Shown here piece by piece: positions 59,354-64,000 of a DNA stretch of 64,000 nucleotides. The notes beneath the pieces were generated by a model that saw only the letters and a program-made list of their open reading frames with translations, was not told the DNA's origin and ran no database searches. The first letter of the stretch is position 1. Every line of letters begins with the position of its first letter. Made by a program: the position numbers and the translations under genes. Source of the DNA: Buchananella felis (GTDB taxonomy: Bacteria; Actinomycetota; Actinomycetes; Actinomycetales; Actinomycetaceae); NCBI RefSeq assembly GCF_041380015.1, contig NZ_CP159978.1; one strand, written 5' to 3'.

Positions 59354-61327
59354 CTAACTTTCCTGCTCGGCGCGCAGTTGCGCGGCCTCGGCCTCTACCG
59401 CTGCCCGGTAGGAGTCGACGGCGGCGATGAGGTTGGCATGGCTGCCGCGCGCGGTGACGCGGGCGGGACCGGTTTCAGCTCCCGTGGGGTGGACGACGTT
59501 CCGCCCGGCCGCTCCCTGCATCGCGGCGGGGTCGGTGCCGAGCAGGATGACCTGGTCGGCCCCCGCCAGGGCGCTGAGGTGGTGGGTGGAGAGCACGACG
59601 GCGCGCTTTTGGGAGTGCTTGAGCCGCAGCAGGTCGGTGACCAGGCGGGCTGCGGCCTGCGGGTCTAGGTGCTCTGCGGGCTCGTCCACGAGCAGCACCG
59701 GGGCGGGGGAGGCCAGCGCACGGGCTAGGAGCACGCGTCGGCGCTCTCCGCCGGAGATGGCGGCGGCGTCTGCGCCCAGGTGGGTGTCTAGCCCGTCGGG
59801 CAGGGCGGCCAGCCAGTCACCCAGCCCCACCTGTTCCAGTAGCTCGGTGGCCTCCTGCCGGGTGAGGTCTGCGCGGGCCACCCGGAGGTTTTCGTAGAGG
59901 GTGGTGGCGAAGATGTGCGCGTCCTCTGCGGTGAAGGTGGCCACTTGCCCGGCCGCCGTGCGGGTGAGTTGGTAGGCGTCCTTGCCTGCTAGTACGACGT
60001 TGCCGCCGGCCGGTTCCAGCAGCCCGGCCAGCGTGAGCAGCAGGGTGGTCTTGCCGATGCCGGAGGGCCCGGCGATGGCCACGGCCTGGCCGGCGCGAAG
60101 CTCCAGGTCAATGCCCTCTACCACGGTCCTGCCTCCCGGCCAGGCGGCGGCCAGCTCGCGCGCGCTCAGCAGCGGGGCGCCGGTCTCGCTCCCGGCGGAG
60201 GTGTGGTCACCGGAGTCGGCCGGAGCCTCGGGATGGGCGTGAGCCGTGGCGTCGGCGGCCGGGCCCAGCAGGTCCAGCACGCGGCCGGCGGCGCCGGCCG
60301 AGCGCACCCACTGCACGGCGGCGGTGGGCAGCAGTGCCACTGCCTCGAAGGCCGCCAGCGGGGTGAGCACCACGATGGCCAGGTGCACCGGGTCCAGCAC
60401 GCCCGCGCTCACCTGTGGGGCGCCGATCAGCACGGTGCCGATCACGCAGAGGGCGAGTGCGGCCTGGTCCAGCGCGGCGGCGCCGGCGGCGGGGCGGGCC
60501 GCAGCCTCGGCGTCGTTGACCAGCTTTTCCTCCAGCTCGGCGCGCTTGGCGTTAAGTGCGGGCATCTGCCCGGAGACCACGGCGTCGGTGGAACCCAGCA
60601 GGGCGTCCTGCATGAGTGCGGACAGGGTGCGGGCGTGTCCCTGGCGGGAGAGCTCTGCGCGGCGGGCGGACCTCATCGCCAGCAGCGGCCCCACCACCCC
60701 GGACAGCAGCAGGCAGCCAGCCACCCAGGCACCGGCCAGGGGGCTGAAGGCGGCCACCACGGTGGTGGTGATGACGGTGACCACCGCCGCCACGATGGCG
60801 GGCAGCAGGGAGCGCACCACCAGGTCGCCCACGGAGTCGACGTCGGCGCCCATGCGGGCCAGCACGTCGCCGCGCCGCAGCGAGGAGACGTGGTCGGTGC
60901 GGGTGGAGGCCAGGCGCTCGTAGACCTGGGAACGCAGGCTGGCCATGCCGCGCAGGGCCACGGAGTGGGAGGCCAGGCGCTCCAGGTAGCGCAGCAGCGG
61001 GCGGGCGATGCCAAAGAAGCGCACCGCGACCGCAGCGGCGGTGAGCTCCAGCACGTAGGGCATCTGGGAGGCCCGGGCGATCAGGTAGGCGGAAACAGCA
61101 GCCAGGCCCACGGCGGCGCCCAGCGCGCCCGCGCCCAGCAGGATCGCGCGGGCCAGGCGGCCACGCGATACCTCTAGCAGGGGCCAGACCCGCTTGATCG
61201 CGGCGAGCTCGCCGCGCAGGCCGGTAGGTGCCGGGGCGGAGCCGGACGTGGTGGCGGGAGTCGGTTCGGCCGGGGAAGCCGCAGCGAGGGAGCGAGCGGC
61301 GCCGTTGTGCACGTTTTGCTGGCTCAC
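59354..61327 (-). CDS. cydC: Glutathione/cysteine exporter subunit CydC
   Basis: 657 residues: a leader of 40 low-complexity residues, six membrane helices, and an ABC ATPase with GPSGIGKTTLLLTLAG, SGGERRRVLLARALA and VLLVDEPAEHLD. CydDC exports reduced thiols and is needed to assemble cytochrome bd. The C-terminus has an extra 55 residues after the H-loop (THHLS). The ATG overlaps the cydD stop by 4 bp. Confidence 0.93.
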   Translation of the reverse strand: MSQQNVHNGAARSLAAASPAEPTPATTSGSAPAPTGLRGELAAIKRVWPLLEVSRGRLARAILLGAGALGAAVGLAAVSAYLIARASQMPYVLELTAAAVAVRFFGIARPLLRYLERLASHSVALRGMASLRSQVYERLASTRTDHVSSLRRGDVLARMGADVDSVGDLVVRSLLPAIVAAVVTVITTTVVAAFSPLAGAWVAGCLLLSGVVGPLLAMRSARRAELSRQGHARTLSALMQDALLGSTDAVVSGQMPALNAKRAELEEKLVNDAEAAARPAAGAAALDQAALALCVIGTVLIGAPQVSAGVLDPVHLAIVVLTPLAAFEAVALLPTAAVQWVRSAGAAGRVLDLLGPAADATAHAHPEAPADSGDHTSAGSETGAPLLSARELAAAWPGGRTVVEGIDLELRAGQAVAIAGPSGIGKTTLLLTLAGLLEPAGGNVVLAGKDAYQLTRTAAGQVATFTAEDAHIFATTLYENLRVARADLTRQEATELLEQVGLGDWLAALPDGLDTHLGADAAAISGGERRRVLLARALASPAPVLLVDEPAEHLDPQAAARLVTDLLRLKHSQKRAVVLSTHHLSALAGADQVILLGTDPAAMQGAAGRNVVHPTGAETGPARVTARGSHANLIAAVDSYRAAVEAEAAQLRAEQES

Positions 61328-62997
61328 GCCGCCACCTCCGCGTAGACGTTAATGATGTGGTCCGCTGCGGCCACCAGGCGCGGCCGGTGGGCGATTATCA
61401 CTACGGTGCGCCCTTGCCTGCGCAGCTCGTCCAGCACGCCCAGCACACGCTCCTCGGTGCGGTAGTCCAGGTGCGCGGAGGGCTCGTCCATGATCACCAG
61501 GGGCTTATCGCTCAGCAGCGCCCGGGTGAGGGCCACGCGCTGGCGCTGGCCCACGGACAGGCCCACCCCGCCGTGCCCCAGCGGGGCGTCCCAGCCGTGC
61601 TGGGCCACGATCTGGTCCAGCCCGGAGAGACCGGCGGCGGCCTCCAGCTCCTCGTCGGTGGCCTGCCGCCCGGCCAGCGTCACCTCGCGCAGCGTGCCGG
61701 GCAGCAGCAGCGGGCGCTGGGCCACCCACTCCACGTGCTTGTGCCACGCCTCGGGCGGCACGCTCGCCAGGTCGATGGCCTGCCCGTCCCCGGCCTGCTC
61801 CAGCGTGATCGTTCCCTCGGCCGGGTCCAGCAGGCGCGCCAGGCACAGCGCCAGCGTGGTCTTGCCCGCGCCGGAGGGGCCCACCAGGGCGGTGACCCGC
61901 CCCGGCTCGATAACGCCCGCAGCCCCGGCGGGGGCCAGCCCGGAGTGGGAGGGCACGCCCACCCCACTGAAGGTGAGGCGCGCACCGGTCAGCGCCTGGC
62001 GGGAGGGGCGCACGGCGGCAGCGTCGTCCACCGGCGCCACAGCGGGGGCGGACTCAATCAGCGAACAGGCCGCATCGGCGGCGGCCACGCCATCGGAGGA
62101 GGCGTGGAACTGGGCGCCCACCGCACGCAGGGGGGCGTACACCTCGGGGGCCAGCAGCAGCACAATCAGGCCGGCCTCCAGGCTCAGGTAGCCGTACACC
62201 ATGCGCATGCCGATGCTGACGGCGATCAGGGCCACCGACAGGGTGGCCAGGAACTCCAGGATCGAACCGGACAGGAAGGCCACGCGCAGGGTCTGCATCG
62301 TGGAGGTGGTGTAGCGCTCGCCCAGCTCGCGCACGCGGCGGCGCGGGGAGTCCTGGCGCCCAAAGGCCCGCAGCGTGGGCAGACCGGCCAGCAGGTCCAA
62401 CAGCTCCGCACCCAGCTGGTTCATCACCTTCAGTCGGGAGGCAGCGAAGTCCCGGGTGAGCAGGCCCACCAGGATCATGAAAAGCGGGATGAGGGGGATG
62501 GTGCCCACCGCGATGTAGGCGGAGGTCGGGTCCAGGAACCAGATCACCACGATCGTGGCGGGGGTGAGCGTCATCGCCAGCACCAGCTGCGGCAGGTATG
62601 AGACGAAGTAGGGGCGCAGGTCCTCCAGGCCGCGGGTGAGCAGCGTGGTGGTCTGGCTGGCGTTCGCGGCGGCCCAGCGCGGCCCGCGCGCCACGGCGGC
62701 GGCCAACCCCTGGGCGCGCAGCTCCCGCACGGCGGCGGTGGCGGCCCGGTGCGCCAGGCGCTCCCTAGCGAAGGTGGCGGCGGCGCGCGCCAGCAGGGCG
62801 GTGGCGGCAACGGCCAGGGGGGTGGTGATCGCCGCAAGGGTCCAGCCGTCGTGGATCACGTGGGCCAGCGCCTTTCCCAGGGCGATGGCCTGAACGATCG
62901 TCAGGGCCGTGAGCAGGATGCCCAGCAGCGCCGAGGTGGTCACGTGCGAGCGGGCGGCGCGGGCGTAGCGCAGAAGTCGAGGATCCAGGGGCTTCAC
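61324..62997 (-). CDS. cydD: Glutathione/cysteine exporter subunit CydD
   Basis: 557 residues: transmembrane half then ABC ATPase with GPSGAGKTTLALCLARLL, GLSVGQRQRVALTRALLS and VIMDEPSAHLD. It pairs with CydC. The start codon is GTG 62997 (VKPLDPRLL). It follows cydB after 127 bp that hold a hairpin, so cydDC may have its own promoter. Confidence 0.93.
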   Translation of the reverse strand: MKPLDPRLLRYARAARSHVTTSALLGILLTALTIVQAIALGKALAHVIHDGWTLAAITTPLAVAATALLARAAATFARERLAHRAATAAVRELRAQGLAAAVARGPRWAAANASQTTTLLTRGLEDLRPYFVSYLPQLVLAMTLTPATIVVIWFLDPTSAYIAVGTIPLIPLFMILVGLLTRDFAASRLKVMNQLGAELLDLLAGLPTLRAFGRQDSPRRRVRELGERYTTSTMQTLRVAFLSGSILEFLATLSVALIAVSIGMRMVYGYLSLEAGLIVLLLAPEVYAPLRAVGAQFHASSDGVAAADAACSLIESAPAVAPVDDAAAVRPSRQALTGARLTFSGVGVPSHSGLAPAGAAGVIEPGRVTALVGPSGAGKTTLALCLARLLDPAEGTITLEQAGDGQAIDLASVPPEAWHKHVEWVAQRPLLLPGTLREVTLAGRQATDEELEAAAGLSGLDQIVAQHGWDAPLGHGGVGLSVGQRQRVALTRALLSDKPLVIMDEPSAHLDYRTEERVLGVLDELRRQGRTVVIIAHRPRLVAAADHIINVYAEVAA

Positions 62998-63028
62998 GAG
63001 CTAGTTGGTGCTTTCCGGAAATAGAGCA

Positions 63029-63063
63029 GTGACGGCGGCGCCCGTAGCGGGCACCGCCGTCAC
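63029..63063. terminator. Hairpin between cydB and cydD
   Basis: A 16-bp stem with one mismatch (63029-63044 with 63048-63063) and loop tag. It could attenuate read-through from cydAB into cydDC. Confidence 0.65.
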
Positions 63064-63124
63064 CATTGTTACAGGCTTTCCCTTAGTCGTCCGTGGAAGA
63101 CCAGGGGCTCAGGTGCTGGCCGGA

Positions 63125-64000
63125 TCAGTCCTTCAGGAAGGAACGGATCTTGGTGGGGTGCAGGCCAGCGCCCTCGGACAGGTCGATCGTGTCGGCGCTG
63201 ACGCGCTTGCGGAAGACCCAGTAGGTCCAGGCCTGGTAGGCCAGCACCACCGGGACCAGGACCAGGGCAACCACGGTCATGATCTGCAAGGTGGCCGGGC
63301 TGGAGGAAGCCTGGTGCATGGTCAGCGAGTAGGCCGGGTCGATGGAGGAGCGCATGACGTCGCCACCGATGGCCAGGAAGATGAACGCCACGGCGGCGGC
63401 GATGGCCAGACCGTTGAACACGAACGCCCAGCCCTCGCGGCGCATGTAGGCGAAGAACACCGCCAGCAGCAGGCCCACGGCCGCGATGATCAGCGGGATC
63501 CAGGACAGCGCGGTGGCGGAGTAGGCCAGCTGAGCCCACACCACCCACACGGCCGCCAGGACGGTGCTGACCAGGGCCAGCGGCCAGGCAAAGTTGCCGG
63601 CGCGCTCGCGCAGCTCACCGTCCGTCTTGAGCGCCAGGAAGATGGCGCCGTGGGACAGGAACAGGGTCATGGTCACCAGGCCGCCCAGCAGGGTGAAGGG
63701 GGTGACCAGGGAGAAGAAACCACCGGTGAGCTGGTGGGTGCCCTCCGCGAAGCGGGTGGTGACCTCGGCCGGCGGGATCGCCAGGCCGGTGGCGCGGTCC
63801 AGGAACTCGATCTTCATGCCCTGCACCAGGTTGGCGAAGGCCACGCCCCACAGGATGGAGGGGATGAAGGCGGAGATGTTGTGGGTCCAGTCCCAGGCGT
63901 TGCGCCAGCGCGGGGAGTCGATCTTCATGCGCCACTCGAGGGCGGAGATGCGAACGATCAGGGCCAGCAGGATGATGAACAGGGCCAGGTACATGCCGCT
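63125..64000 (-). CDS. cydB: Cytochrome bd ubiquinol oxidase subunit II (partial)
   Basis: The window ends inside the gene; 291 residues of the C-terminal part are seen, beginning SGMYLALFIILLALIVR, a family block in the first half. Further blocks are GVAFANLVQGM, THQLTGGFFSLVTPF, WAQLAYSATAL and the last helices before KRVSADTIDLSEGAGLHP. With CydA it forms the high-affinity quinol oxidase used at low oxygen. cydA is expected just outside the right edge. Confidence 0.95.
   Translation of the reverse strand, partial: SGMYLALFIILLALIVRISALEWRMKIDSPRWRNAWDWTHNISAFIPSILWGVAFANLVQGMKIEFLDRATGLAIPPAEVTTRFAEGTHQLTGGFFSLVTPFTLLGGLVTMTLFLSHGAIFLALKTDGELRERAGNFAWPLALVSTVLAAVWVVWAQLAYSATALSWIPLIIAAVGLLLAVFFAYMRREGWAFVFNGLAIAAAVAFIFLAIGGDVMRSSIDPAYSLTMHQASSSPATLQIMTVVALVLVPVVLAYQAWTYWVFRKRVSADTIDLSEGAGLHPTKIRSFLKD

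Noticed and set aside
1..64000. tRNA and rRNA genes
   Set aside because: I looked for tRNA-like GTTCGA and acceptor patterns in the spacers and found none with a cloverleaf; a tRNAscan search would settle this.

Overview
The window is high-GC chromosomal DNA of an actinobacterium, most likely a member of the Actinomycetaceae (inference from lipoprotein families, gene order and promoter style; the species cannot be named). Support: a his cluster with a PriA-type hisA, infC-rpmI-rplT, a coaD / coiled-coil / DUF177 / rnc / mutM string, cydBDC, and many genes whose start codon lies 6-7 nt after a TANNNT -10 box, the layout of leaderless mRNAs.

Layout. 1-470: IS256-type transposase remnant. 0.5-4.5 kb: two-component system divergent from a three-gene ABC exporter, with a perfect dyad between them. 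4.6-5.2 kb: mazEF-type toxin-antitoxin pair. 5.2-5.7 kb: TM2 membrane protein. 5.84-8.24 kb: an AbiE (type IV toxin-antitoxin) insert flanked by direct repeats that carry the 3' end of the neighbouring acyl-CoA ligase gene; the toxin gene has an in-frame TAG at codon 5. 8.2-12.8 kb: fadD-like ligase and valS. 12.9-19.9 kb: a minus-strand tandem array of two-gene units (lipoprotein, then secreted PKD protein, joined by ATGA overlaps), with recent duplication, mosaicism and one truncated copy. 20.3-21.4 kb: an AbiEi/DUF559-like protein. 21.5-22.4 kb: a gene-free 20-bp satellite nested in about 199-bp units, followed by dnaE. 26.2-28.3 kb: a sortase-anchored FG-GAP protein behind a DtxR-like iron box. 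28.5-28.9 kb: a second locus of the same 20-bp satellite, then a divergent copy of the lipoprotein/PKD pair. 31-39.8 kb: hisD, mupG (opposite strand), hisC, hisB, an unrecognised gene, a DUF2510 membrane protein, hisH, priA, sseB. 40-43.6 kb: infC (ATT start, leader with a terminator hairpin), rpmI, rplT, SpoU methyltransferase, thiL. 43.7-50.6 kb: rpmB, DAK2 protein, recG, a pabB-pabC fusion. 50.7-57.2 kb: PaiB-like protein, rhodanese lipoprotein, rsmD, coaD, coiled-coil protein, DUF177, rnc, mutM, response regulator. 57.7-64 kb: GAF histidine kinase, cydC, cydD and partial cydB.

How the genes fit together. Most of the right half is housekeeping: histidine synthesis, translation, DNA repair, folate, CoA and thiamine cofactors, and a low-oxygen terminal oxidase that may be controlled by the adjacent GAF kinase and LuxR regulator. 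The left half and the 12.9-30.6 kb section are accessory: toxin-antitoxin modules, decaying mobile DNA, surface and envelope proteins, and unusual repeat DNA. The strongest candidates for undescribed biology are the 20-bp AACGTCGAG satellite at two loci, the expanding lipoprotein/PKD family, and the repeat-flanked AbiE insert.
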